Shown: one piece after another, positions 35,221 through 43,412 of the stretch
How the letters are laid out: every line of letters begins with the position of its first letter
Position numbering within the stretch: position 1 is the first letter of the stretch
Assembly (NCBI RefSeq): GCF_027111255.2
Contig: NZ_CP114285.2
Location: forward strand, 3,224,001-3,288,000
Direction of reading: 5' to 3'
Length of the DNA stretch: 64,000 nt
DNA from: Flavobacterium flavigenum
Lineage (GTDB): Bacteria; Bacteroidota; Bacteroidia; Flavobacteriales; Flavobacteriaceae
The notes under the pieces: generated by a model
The model's input: only the letters and a program-made list of their open reading frames with translations
Databases searched by the model: none
What the model was told of the DNA's origin: nothing
Translations under genes and position numbers: made by a program

Positions 35221-35245
35221 TACTTAGAATTTTTCTAAATAAATT

Positions 35246-36460
35246 ATGCTGGATATTCAAAAAATAAGAGCTGACTTTCCGATACTTTCTGAAAAAGTAA
35301 ACGGAAAACCATTAATATATTTCGACAATGGGGCAACCTCGCAAAAACCACAGGTGGTGATTGATGCCGAAGCGAAATACTATCAGGAAATAAATGCCAA
35401 TATTCACCGTGGAGTTCATACATTAAGTCAATTAGCGACTGATGCCTATGAGATTTCACGTGTAAAATTGCAACATCATATTAATGCCAAATTTTCTCAC
35501 GAGGTTTTATTTACTTCGGGAACAACACACGGAATCAATTTAGTAGCCAATGGTTTCGCTTCTATTTTAAAACCGGGTGACGAAATTTTGGTTTCTTCTT
35601 TGGAACACCATAGTAATATTGTTCCGTGGCAAATGTTGTGTGAAAAAACAGGAGCTGTCTTAAAAGTGATTCCGATAAATGAAGAAGGCGAACTGATTAT
35701 CAGTGAATACGAATCTTTATTATCTGAAAAAACTAAAATCGTTACGGTAAATCATATTTCGAATGCATTGGGCGTAATCAATCCTGTAAAGGAAATGATT
35801 TCCAAAGCTCATGCCGTTGGAGCTGCTGTTTTAATTGACGGAGCGCAGGCTGTTCCACATTTAAAACCGGATGTTCAGGATTTGGATTGTGATTTTTACG
35901 CTTTTTCAGGACATAAAATGTGCGGACCAACCGGAACCGGAATTTTATACGGTAAAGAAGAATGGCTAAACAAACTTCCTCCGTATCAGGGAGGCGGCGA
36001 GATGATTAAAGAAGTTACTTTCGAAAAAACAACATATGCCGACCTGCCTCATAAATTTGAAGCCGGAACCCCAAATATCGCGGGCGGAATAGTTTTAGGA
36101 ACCGCAGTTGATTATCTGAATGAAGTTGGTTTTGGAAATATCCAGCTGCAGGAAAAAAAATTACTGGAACACGCTACAAAGAGACTACTTGAAATTGAAG
36201 GTTTGAGAATTTACGGAAACGGAAAAAATAAAGCTTCTGTAGTTTCGTTTAATATAGATGGGATTCATCCGTATGATATTGGTTCGATAATTGATAAATT
36301 AGGAATTGCAGTTCGTACCGGACATCACTGCGCGCAGCCGATCATGAATTTCTTCTGTATTCCGGGAACCATCCGTGCTTCGTTCTCTTTTTATAATACG
36401 AAAGAAGAAATTGATGTAATGGTAGAAGCGGTTAAAAAAGCAAAAACAATGCTAAGCTAA
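35246..36460 (+). CDS. sufS: Cysteine desulfurase SufS
   Basis: PLP enzyme that takes sulfur from cysteine and passes it to SufE for Fe-S cluster assembly. 404 aa, normal for group II desulfurases. Visible are YFDNGATSQKP, the LEHHSNIVPW segment, the PLP-binding Lys in FSGHKMCGPTG and the persulfide Cys in RTGHHCAQP with short flanking loop, diagnostic of SufS rather than IscS. It is followed by a lipoprotein gene, sufE, a DUF59 gene and DUF2480, the Bacteroidota suf order. sufBCD would be expected upstream but are not in this window beyond the serine hydrolase. Confidence 0.95.
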   Translation: MLDIQKIRADFPILSEKVNGKPLIYFDNGATSQKPQVVIDAEAKYYQEINANIHRGVHTLSQLATDAYEISRVKLQHHINAKFSHEVLFTSGTTHGINLVANGFASILKPGDEILVSSLEHHSNIVPWQMLCEKTGAVLKVIPINEEGELIISEYESLLSEKTKIVTVNHISNALGVINPVKEMISKAHAVGAAVLIDGAQAVPHLKPDVQDLDCDFYAFSGHKMCGPTGTGILYGKEEWLNKLPPYQGGGEMIKEVTFEKTTYADLPHKFEAGTPNIAGGIVLGTAVDYLNEVGFGNIQLQEKKLLEHATKRLLEIEGLRIYGNGKNKASVVSFNIDGIHPYDIGSIIDKLGIAVRTGHHCAQPIMNFFCIPGTIRASFSFYNTKEEIDVMVEAVKKAKTMLS

Positions 36461-36470
36461 AAAACTTTTT

Positions 36471-36896
36471 ATGAGAACTGTATCTTTTTTATTGCTGACT
36501 ATTTTTATGATGACAGGCTGTTCAAGCCAGAAAAAAACAGATATGACATCGACAGTGATTGAATATTCGGCTATGTCGCGAGGTTATTATAAAAAGATAG
36601 TGGTACAAAATCAAACGGTTTCAGTGATCAATAAAAGAGATGCGCAACCTGTAGAAAGCAAAATTGAAAAGGCAGATTGGGATAAAATCACAGCCGAATT
36701 CGAAAAGATAAATTTAGAAAGTATTCCCACTTTAAAAGCGCCAACCGAAAAACGTTTTTATGATGGTGCAGCGATTGGGAATCTAAAAATAACCCAAAAT
36801 CAGAAAACTTACGAAACACCGGGTTTTGACAATGGTTTTCCTCCAAAGGAAATTGAAAAACTGGTCAATTTGCTGACTGATTTTGCTAAAGAATAA
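36471..36896 (+). CDS. Small lipoprotein between sufS and sufE
   Basis: 141 aa with a lipoprotein signal (TIFMMTGC, Cys at 17), so it is membrane-anchored on the periplasmic side. The mature domain reads STVIEYSAMSRGYYKKIVVQNQ and later KRFYDGAAIGNLKI, a small beta-rich fold found widely in flavobacterial genomes without known function. It starts 10 bases after sufS and ends 2 bases before sufE, so it is co-transcribed with cytoplasmic Fe-S genes, an odd pairing. The link to Fe-S metabolism may only be positional. Confidence 0.78.
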   Translation: MRTVSFLLLTIFMMTGCSSQKKTDMTSTVIEYSAMSRGYYKKIVVQNQTVSVINKRDAQPVESKIEKADWDKITAEFEKINLESIPTLKAPTEKRFYDGAAIGNLKITQNQKTYETPGFDNGFPPKEIEKLVNLLTDFAKE

Positions 36897-36898
36897 TT

Positions 36899-37324
36899 AT
36901 GACAATCAAAGAAATACAAGACGAAATAATAGACGAATTTTCGATGTTTGATGACTGGATGCAGCGTTATGAATACATCATCGAATTAGGAAAAAGTCTT
37001 CCTTTAATTAAAGAAGAATACAAAACCGACGATAATTTAATCAAAGGTTGTCAGTCGAAAGTATGGCTTCAGGGAGAACAAAAAGATGATAAAATTGTGT
37101 TCACTGCAGACAGTGATGCGATTTTGACCAAAGGAATTATCGCGATTCTGATTCGTGCTTTCTCAAATCAAAAAGCATCTGACATTATAAATGCGGATAC
37201 AGAATTTATAGACGAAATCGGATTAAAAGAACATTTATCTGCAACCCGAGCCAACGGACTGGTTTCGATGATAAAAAACATCAAAATGTACGCTTTGGCT
37301 TTTGATTCGAAAAATAAAAATTAA
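36899..37324 (+). CDS. sufE: Sulfur acceptor protein SufE
   Basis: 141 aa. Accepts persulfide sulfur from SufS and delivers it to the SufBCD scaffold. The conserved Cys51 is in LIKGCQSKVW, the same number as E. coli SufE, and EFSMFDDWMQRYEYIIELG is the family's N-terminal helix. It starts 2 bases after the lipoprotein stop. Cytoplasmic. Confidence 0.95.
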   Translation: MTIKEIQDEIIDEFSMFDDWMQRYEYIIELGKSLPLIKEEYKTDDNLIKGCQSKVWLQGEQKDDKIVFTADSDAILTKGIIAILIRAFSNQKASDIINADTEFIDEIGLKEHLSATRANGLVSMIKNIKMYALAFDSKNKN

Positions 37325-37332
37325 ATTTTTTC

Positions 37333-37411
37333 TGCCACGAATTTCACGAACCCACCCGAATTTTTTAAATATCAAAGTAATAAATTAGGGAAATTTGTGA
37401 AATTCGTGGCA
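37333..37411. repeat. Inverted-repeat element TGCCACGAATTTC
   Basis: TGCCACGAATTTCACGAA (37333-37350) is complementary to 37394-37411 at 17 of 18 positions. A relative with the core GCCACGAATTA is found at 57592-57751. It forms a 79-bp hairpin in the sufE-DUF59 gap. Confidence 0.7.
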
Positions 37412-37431
37412 ACAAAACAATAAAAAATAAA

Positions 37432-37755
37432 ATGGAACAAGAAATAGACACAAACGAATTAGGAGAATCAATTGTAAAAGTTTTAAAAACGATTTACGAT
37501 CCTGAAATCCCTGTAGATATTTACGAATTAGGATTGATTTACGACGTAATGGTAAATACGGATTACGAAGTAAAAATCCTGATGACTTTAACATCTCCAA
37601 ATTGTCCGGTAGCAGAAAGTCTGCCACGCGAAGTAGAGGAAAAAGTAAAAACAATCGAACATATAAAAGATGTTGAAGTAGAAATTACTTTTGACCCGCC
37701 TTGGAGTAAAGATTTAATGAGCGAAGAAGCAAAATTAGAATTAGGAATGCTTTAA
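37432..37755 (+). CDS. DUF59/MIP18-family Fe-S assembly protein (SufT-like)
   Basis: 107 aa. Contains the family core IYDPEIPVDIYELGLIYDV, then MTLTSPNCPVAESLP with the conserved Cys, and VEITFDPPWSKDLMSEEAKLELG, which is characteristic of MIP18/PaaD-like proteins. These help mature or deliver Fe-S clusters to targets. Its place in the suf cluster supports the SufT-like role. A 79-bp hairpin repeat separates it from sufE. Confidence 0.92.
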   Translation: MEQEIDTNELGESIVKVLKTIYDPEIPVDIYELGLIYDVMVNTDYEVKILMTLTSPNCPVAESLPREVEEKVKTIEHIKDVEVEITFDPPWSKDLMSEEAKLELGML

Positions 37756-37762
37756 TTATTTT

Positions 37763-37807
37763 GTTTCAGGTTTCAGGTTTCAGGTTATGACAACTTGAAA
37801 CCTGAAA
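37763..37807. repeat. TTTCAGG inverted-repeat element, second copy
   Basis: Three tandem GTTTCAGG-type units (37763-37786) face AACTTGAAACCTGAAA (37792-37807). Same family as 18151-18323 but shorter. It lies between the DUF59 and DUF2480 genes. Confidence 0.6.
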
Positions 37808-37819
37808 TAAACTTTTCAT

Positions 37820-38329
37820 ATGGAAGAAATTATCAATAAAGTTGCCAATAGTGCCTTAGAAGTTTTTGATTTAGAGGATTATTACCCAAAAGGAATGCGT
37901 GTTCAGATTGACATTTCGCAATGGCTTTTGGAAGGTTTTTTATTGAAAGAAAAAGACTTTAGGGAACATCTTAAAAATCACGACTGGACACAATATCAGG
38001 ATCAGTATGTGGCGGTACATTGTAGTACCGATGCTATTATTCCGGCATGGGCATTGATATTGGTTTCAGTTCATTTGGCTCCTTATGCCAAAAAAACAGT
38101 TAACGGAACAATCGAAGATTTAGATGCCAGTTTATACGAGGAAATTTTAAGTAAAATTGATTATTCTGTTTACCAAAGTAAACCGGTAATCGTAAAAGGC
38201 TGTTCTAAAAAACCTGTTCCTATGCGTGCTTATATTTTGGCAACTACCTATTTACAGCCTTTTGCGAGAAGTATTATGTACGGAGAGGCATGTTCTGCGG
38301 TACCACTTTACAAAGAATCTAAGAAATAA
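37820..38329 (+). CDS. DUF2480 family protein
   Basis: 169 aa, full family length. Starts EEIINKVANSALEVFDLEDYY and contains LLEGFLLKEKDFREHLKNHDW, AVHCSTDAIIPAWALILV and VIVKGCSKKPVPMRAYI. Cys and His residues are conserved in these motifs. The family is almost restricted to Bacteroidota and is consistently near suf genes, so a role in Fe-S cluster assembly is likely but unproven. Cytoplasmic. It is 64 bases after the DUF59 gene, with a repeat in the gap. Confidence 0.88.
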   Translation: MEEIINKVANSALEVFDLEDYYPKGMRVQIDISQWLLEGFLLKEKDFREHLKNHDWTQYQDQYVAVHCSTDAIIPAWALILVSVHLAPYAKKTVNGTIEDLDASLYEEILSKIDYSVYQSKPVIVKGCSKKPVPMRAYILATTYLQPFARSIMYGEACSAVPLYKESKK

Positions 38330-38408
38330 CTTTCTTTATAACCCAATAAACTCTCGGGCTTTAGCGTTTTTAATATTATATTTGTTACTACACTAAACTA
38401 AACAACCC

Positions 38409-39341
38409 ATGAGAAAGATAGCTTTATTACTATTCGTTTTAGCGAACTTTACATTTGTTCAGGCTCAAAATACCGAAAAAGAATTAATTCAGAATACCGA
38501 AAAAGCGGTAACTAAGATAAATGATACAATTGAAGGCGAAGGCTGGAAAACAAAAGGAAATCTTTCTTTATTACTAAATCAGTCCAGTTTTAATAACTGG
38601 CTTGCCGGAGGTGAAGACAGTTTTTCAGGAACTTTAGGAATCAACTACGATTTCAATTACAAAAAGGATGATCTTACCTGGGATAATAAAATTTTGGCTT
38701 CATACGGAATCTTACAAACTAAAAACACCGATTTCGGAAAAAAGACAGATGACCGTTTAGAGTTTAATTCGATTGTTGGAAAAAGAGCTTTTGGTGAATG
38801 GTATTACTCTTATTTTTTAAATTTCAGAACTCAATTTACAACAGGCTACATCTACGATAAAGATGAAAACGGAAAAGAAATCAGAACAGAAAACACCAAA
38901 TTTATGTCTCCGGGTTATCTGACAACCGGTCCCGGAATTTACTGGTCAAAAGATGAAAATCTAAAAATAAACTTTGCACCTTTAACTTCAAAATTCACTT
39001 TTGTAGACAGTGCCTATACGTCAGGAGCTGGTTATGTAAACGGCGAATATTTTGGTGTAGAAGCCAATAAAAGCATGCGGTACGAATTAGGTTTTTATGC
39101 TGCTGTGTATTACAAACTTGCCCTTATGACCAACGTAACCGCAGAAAATTCGCTGAATTTATATTCTAATTATCTCGAAGACCCGCAAAATGTAGACATC
39201 AACTACTCTTTGAATATTATCATGAAAGTCAATAAATTCCTTTCTGCAAACCTTTCATTTCAGGCTATCTATGACGACAATGCTTTTAGAGGATTTCAGA
39301 CCAGGGAAGTTTTTGGTTTAGGAGTTAATTTCGGATTCTAA
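38409..39341 (+). CDS. DUF3078 outer-membrane-type beta protein
   Basis: 310 aa with a signal peptide (about 1-19, ending VQA). The mature part has GNLSLLLNQSSFNNWLAGGEDSF, typical of DUF3078, followed by alternating beta strands with aromatic edges and a final Phe (GVNFGF), suggesting an outer-membrane barrel. It follows DUF2480, as in many Bacteroidota. It has its own -7 box TATATTTG at 38377-38384. The function is unknown. A 16-bp terminator follows. Confidence 0.85.
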   Translation: MRKIALLLFVLANFTFVQAQNTEKELIQNTEKAVTKINDTIEGEGWKTKGNLSLLLNQSSFNNWLAGGEDSFSGTLGINYDFNYKKDDLTWDNKILASYGILQTKNTDFGKKTDDRLEFNSIVGKRAFGEWYYSYFLNFRTQFTTGYIYDKDENGKEIRTENTKFMSPGYLTTGPGIYWSKDENLKINFAPLTSKFTFVDSAYTSGAGYVNGEYFGVEANKSMRYELGFYAAVYYKLALMTNVTAENSLNLYSNYLEDPQNVDINYSLNIIMKVNKFLSANLSFQAIYDDNAFRGFQTREVFGLGVNFGF

Positions 39342-39500
39342 TTTTAATAATCAGAAGCAGTCCAATAGGCTTCTATTTTAAATATTGTTTCTATATAATT
39401 TATATTATACTCGCTAAAGAAGTGACGATAAGTATATCTTTCCAATAATGGCTAATTTCAAAAAATCGGGTTCTTATAAATATTTAAAAAATGCATTATA

Positions 39501-39536
39501 AAAAACGGCTGCTGAAATTTTTCAGCAGCCGTTTTT
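39501..39536. terminator. Bidirectional terminator
   Basis: Perfect 16-bp stem (39501-39516 with 39521-39536, core ACGGCTGCTGAA), 4-nt loop, and A/T runs on both sides. It ends the suf/DUF3078 side and the convergent minus-strand gene, whose stop lies in the stem. Confidence 0.92.
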
Positions 39537-40657
39537 TATAATGAAGGATTATGTCTTGTTCTAATTTGCGATTTATTGAATTTTTCAATTAATTTTTTTG
39601 AACTTGCAATAATATCTTTTCCATCTCCTTTATCATAATCATTAGCAATTAAACCTTCCCCTTCTAGTATAGCTTTTTCAGGCTGGTCTAAATACAAATA
39701 AATTTTCCCAAGATTATAATATGCTGAATATCTAATTTTTTTGTTCCCTTTGCTGTCTTCTTTGTATTTGGTTTTTAAAGACTCAAAATATTCAATCAAA
39801 GGTTTTAAATCCTCAGTTAATTTATCAATTGACTGGTCTGCTTTCATGGTAGCAAACTGAACTTTTACAGCTTCAATAGCTTCTTTTTGAATAGTTCCCT
39901 CTTCATCTTTCGAATCTAAAATCCATAATTGTTCCTGACGGCTAATTGGTGTAAATCCATAATTGTAGTTTAATTCTGAATTTGCATTTCTGATAGCATA
40001 ATCAATAAATTCCCTTAAGCTTTTATTAAAATTAACACGTCTGTTTTTAATATTTTCTTTTTCTAAATAAGACCTATTAATATTCTCAGCAGATTTTATA
40101 GTTACGGTATTAGACAGGTTGTAATTTTTTTTACTTTCACCTGTAGCCTCTGCCGGTACTTCCTGGTTAGTACTCTTCAAAAATCTGTTTGCAGGCTTAG
40201 CTGCTTCCTGTACAGGAGCTGTGGCTGCTTTTGTAATATTTGGGGCAATAACATTAGCATAAGCCTTTCCTTTGTAGGTTGTAACAAGAGTGTACATTGG
40301 ATAAGATCGAATTACTTTTCCATCTTTATCTTTTTCTTCTACTGTTCTTGTTTCCACTTTAGTTCCTTCTTCATAAAAATCAGCCAAATTAAGGTTAACA
40401 ATTACTGAGGCACCTTCGGTTACTTTTTTCCATCCATAAATATTGAGCTGATCATTAAGAACTCTTGCTCCGTCAAATTCATTTGATATTGGTCCATCTG
40501 TTATGACATTTGTCGAAAACGTTCTCTGCTCAAACGGAACAATAGTAGCGGGAATATCCTGATAATTTACATTAAAATAAAATCGGTCTAAATCTACTTT
40601 TTGAGCAAAAGAAAAAAGAGAGTAAAAAGAAAAACATAATAGGGTAATTTTTTTCAT
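39536..40657 (-). CDS. Secreted protein with helical C-terminal half
   Basis: 373 aa with a signal peptide (MKKITLLCFSFYSLFSFA). Residues about 20-140 are beta-rich (DLDRFYFNVNYQDIPA, SVIVNLNLADFYEEG). An Ala/Pro/Lys-rich linker follows near 145-170. The C-terminal 170 residues are helical with a TPR-like end (SAYYNLGKIYLYLDQPEKAI). Not recognised. It is divergent from another secreted protein at 40769 with a similar plan (signal, beta domain, helical repeats), which suggests a functional pair. The 111-base gap between them is AT-rich and has no clear box. Confidence 0.65.
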   Translation of the reverse strand: MKKITLLCFSFYSLFSFAQKVDLDRFYFNVNYQDIPATIVPFEQRTFSTNVITDGPISNEFDGARVLNDQLNIYGWKKVTEGASVIVNLNLADFYEEGTKVETRTVEEKDKDGKVIRSYPMYTLVTTYKGKAYANVIAPNITKAATAPVQEAAKPANRFLKSTNQEVPAEATGESKKNYNLSNTVTIKSAENINRSYLEKENIKNRRVNFNKSLREFIDYAIRNANSELNYNYGFTPISRQEQLWILDSKDEEGTIQKEAIEAVKVQFATMKADQSIDKLTEDLKPLIEYFESLKTKYKEDSKGNKKIRYSAYYNLGKIYLYLDQPEKAILEGEGLIANDYDKGDGKDIIASSKKLIEKFNKSQIRTRHNPSL

Positions 40658-40768
40658 AAATTTAAACGGCTGGTTAATTACTGTTTTATTAAAAATTTGT
40701 TGACAAAAATAGGGTATATTGTTTGTTAAATATTATTTTTATCCGATAAACCTTAAAATATTTAAATA

Positions 40769-42043
40769 ATGATTAAAATCAAAGCAGTGGCTATGTTTCT
40801 TCTTTTTTCTGTAGCCATAAATGCACAAAAAGCAGATACCAAAACAAAGAGTTTTATAATTCCGGTTCCAAAATCTGATTTTTTTAATTCAATAAAAAAA
40901 TACTCAATTATTGTACAAGGTTCTGAAAGATGGTCATATACATCAGAACGTGTAAAAGATGCCACTTACGAAAAAGATATAACGCTGGACAAGTACAAAA
41001 ACGATACGCATATTGACAATGCTAATCCTGACTTAAAAGTTTTGGTTGGTTATTCCCCTACTAAATCACGATCTGTTAATGCAATGGGGCAAACAATTAT
41101 AGAGGGTGATTTTAGTTTCTTGTTTTTAACCAAAGACAATGAGATCATTTATCAAACTTCTATTAATAAGGCCTGTACTCTCGAAAAAAGTCCTAATAAA
41201 ACGAATGAATCTGATTTAGCAAATACTTTGTGCGGACAAGCTTATGAATTAATGGATAACTTATTAATTACTGCCAATGAATCAAAAACTACTTTTAATT
41301 ACGGAAATTTTGAAAAATGTGAAGAGTTTCCGGAATTAGTTACTTTTAATACCAAAACTGATGAAATGCTGAGTAAATTAGAATCACTTTCTTTTGAAGA
41401 TGCTTATTTGGATGAAATGCAAAGTTTTTACAAAAGTTACATCGGAAAACAATTCGGAAAAATGAAAGATAAGGACCTTAACAAGGTAATCTATCTTAAC
41501 CTGAGCCTTATTGAAATTTTCAAAGTAAATTTTGCAAAAGCAAATGAATACCTGGCTGAAGCAAAACAAGGTGCGGGATTATTAAGTTTATGGCCAGACA
41601 ATGCTAAAAAAACGATTGCTAAATTTGAATTAGTGAATCAGCCGGGAGTTTTCACAAATAAAATAAGCAATTTTAACTCAGAGTCGGTTTACTATATCGC
41701 GACAAGCGGAACTGCTTATTATAAAAAGAAAATATTCGTAGGCGACTTTTACGTTCCAAGATTTAAACCATCATCAAATAGTTCAGGAGGCATGATGAGT
41801 CTGGACTCCTATACTCCAAATTTCATCATCTACGAAAACGGCAAAAAAACGAATGATTATCCTAATGGAGACCAGTTTAGTGTTAAAACAAAAGAAGGAA
41901 AAGAACTTTCATTTAAAAAATATAAAGGTGAAATCATAATGGTAGAGAAAAATGCCGATGGAACTTTTAAACCTTATGAAAGCCTTTCATCAGAAATCTA
42001 CACATCTCCTGATGGGGAAAAATTGGAACTAAAAAAAGCATAA
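40769..42043 (+). CDS. Secreted protein of unknown function, paired with 39536
   Basis: 424 aa with a signal peptide (about 1-19, ending INA). Residues about 25-150 are beta-rich (SFIIPVPKSDFFNSIKKYSIIV, DLKVLVGYSPTKS). A helical middle (LNKVIYLNLSLIEIFKVNFAKANEYLAEAKQ) resembles one or two TPRs, and the C-terminus (KIFVGDFYVPRFKP...) is beta-rich again. Not recognised by name. Its domain plan echoes the divergent neighbour. A strong terminator follows. Confidence 0.65.
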   Translation: MIKIKAVAMFLLFSVAINAQKADTKTKSFIIPVPKSDFFNSIKKYSIIVQGSERWSYTSERVKDATYEKDITLDKYKNDTHIDNANPDLKVLVGYSPTKSRSVNAMGQTIIEGDFSFLFLTKDNEIIYQTSINKACTLEKSPNKTNESDLANTLCGQAYELMDNLLITANESKTTFNYGNFEKCEEFPELVTFNTKTDEMLSKLESLSFEDAYLDEMQSFYKSYIGKQFGKMKDKDLNKVIYLNLSLIEIFKVNFAKANEYLAEAKQGAGLLSLWPDNAKKTIAKFELVNQPGVFTNKISNFNSESVYYIATSGTAYYKKKIFVGDFYVPRFKPSSNSSGGMMSLDSYTPNFIIYENGKKTNDYPNGDQFSVKTKEGKELSFKKYKGEIIMVEKNADGTFKPYESLSSEIYTSPDGEKLELKKA

Positions 42044-42070
42044 TTTCGTTTAAACATCACAGAATTTATA

Positions 42071-42109
42071 AAAAAATCGGTTTTTGAAATTTTCAAAAAC
42101 CGATTTTTT
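42071..42109. terminator. Bidirectional terminator
   Basis: AAAAAATCGGTTTTTGAAA (42071-42089) and its exact complement (42091-42109) form a long AT-flanked stem whose tip opens to a small loop. It serves the plus-strand gene ending at 42043 and possibly the minus-strand gene ending at 42224. Confidence 0.85.
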
Positions 42110-42223
42110 TTTCTTATAAAAAGAAAGATTCCCAACTACTCTTAGTGTGAAAACCAAGATTGTTGAGAATCATTTTCTACTTTTCCAAAAATAAAAACGT
42201 CAGCTAAAAAAGATAATTTGATA

Positions 42224-42553
42224 TTAGTCTATAAAACCAAATTTATCTTCAAAAATTTTTCCAATCACCGGAATTGGTTTTTTCTGTTCGTTGGCAGCGT
42301 TGATGATACCGAAAATCCATAAGATAAAAATGGCATATCCAATGTAGCTTAAGAAATACAATGAAGTCACAGTTGCAATAACCACAGAAAGAATAATGTT
42401 TACGGCGAGAGAAACTAAAAAGATTCCGAAACCTTGTTTCAGATGGTAGGTTACCAAATCGCTTTTTGGGTTTAAATCTTTGTTTTTTACAAACGCTACA
42501 ATCCACCCAATAATAGTGATGTAGCTTAAGATAGATAGGGTTTTTCTGTTCAT
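42224..42553 (-). CDS. DUF4870-family small membrane protein
   Basis: 109 aa with three hydrophobic helices (LSILSYITIIGWIVAFV, GIFLVSLAVNIILSVVIATV, SYIGYAIFILWIFGIINAA) and the family motif VTYHLKQGFGIF between the first and second. The C-terminus ends in KPIPVIGKIFEDKFGFI. DUF4870/Tic20-like proteins are inner-membrane proteins of unknown role, sometimes called import components. Monocistronic. Confidence 0.88.
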   Translation of the reverse strand: MNRKTLSILSYITIIGWIVAFVKNKDLNPKSDLVTYHLKQGFGIFLVSLAVNIILSVVIATVTSLYFLSYIGYAIFILWIFGIINAANEQKKPIPVIGKIFEDKFGFID

Positions 42554-42667
42554 CGTTATAGTTATTTACTGCATCAAAAATAACTGCAACTGCTGCAAGT
42601 CAAAACCCGCACTTTGTCTTCTGCTGTTTCCGGTTGGTATTTAGTTTCTTTAAACAGATATTGCGTA

Positions 42668-43408
42668 TTAAATTTCATCTTTCATCAGTTTAAAAAACTG
42701 CTCTTTTTTTGCCCTTGAAATAGGTATAAAAGATTTATCATTCATCTGGACCATTCCTTCACGGGAGTAACTTACAATGCAATTCACATTTATCAGATGC
42801 GATTGATGTATCCTGAAAAATGCGGGTGGTTCCAGCAGATCTTCATAATTTTTGAGTGGTTTGGAAACGATAATTTTTCTGCCGTCAGTAAGAAAAAAAG
42901 TCGTGTAGGATCCAGAAGTTTCACATCTTATGATTTGCTCGAGCTTTACCACATACATCGCTTCCTGCGTTGGCAGGATAATCCGGTCTGGTGTTTTAGA
43001 AAGATTGGTTTGTAATTCAGTAAGCTGTTGTTTTTCTAAAACCCTTTCCTGTAAAAGAGCAATCCTATTTATAGCGGTTTTCAGTTCTTCCGGATCTATG
43101 GGCTTCAAAAGATAATCAATGGCACTGTATTTAAAAGCATTGATGGCATGCTGTTCGTATGCAGTTGTAAAAATCAGGTGAAAGGAATTAAAAGAAATTT
43201 GCTGCAGCACATCAAAACCGGTTCCGTCTTTCAGCATGATATCCATAAAAACCAGATCCGGTTTTAAACGGTCAATGAGTTTTACAGCTTCTTCAACGCT
43301 TTCGGCGTAAGCCACAACCTGAATTTCATCAGGGGCTGTCATTTCGAGCATTATCGATAAAGCCTCTCTGAGTCGCTGTTCATCTTCAATAATAATAGTT
43401 TTGTACAT
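42668..43408 (-). CDS. LytTR-family response regulator
   Basis: 246 aa. Residues 1-120 are a receiver domain with acidic pocket E8/D9, phospho-acceptor D56 (VFMDIML), Thr in FTTAYEQHA and Lys in LLKPIDPEE. Residues about 140-246 are a LytTR DNA-binding domain (RCETSGSYTTFFLTDGRKI, FFRIHQSHLINVNCI, FIPISRAKKEQFFKLM). It starts 4 bases after the sensor kinase stop, so the two form a two-component pair. Target genes are not visible; the next divergent unit at 45670 is a candidate by position. Confidence 0.94.
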   Translation of the reverse strand: MYKTIIIEDEQRLREALSIMLEMTAPDEIQVVAYAESVEEAVKLIDRLKPDLVFMDIMLKDGTGFDVLQQISFNSFHLIFTTAYEQHAINAFKYSAIDYLLKPIDPEELKTAINRIALLQERVLEKQQLTELQTNLSKTPDRIILPTQEAMYVVKLEQIIRCETSGSYTTFFLTDGRKIIVSKPLKNYEDLLEPPAFFRIHQSHLINVNCIVSYSREGMVQMNDKSFIPISRAKKEQFFKLMKDEI

Positions 43409-43412
43409 TTTA

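Noticed and set aside
37763..37807. Possible CRISPR-like array of TTTCAGG units
   Set aside because: Units are 7-8 bases, directly adjacent, with no spacers and no cas genes nearby.
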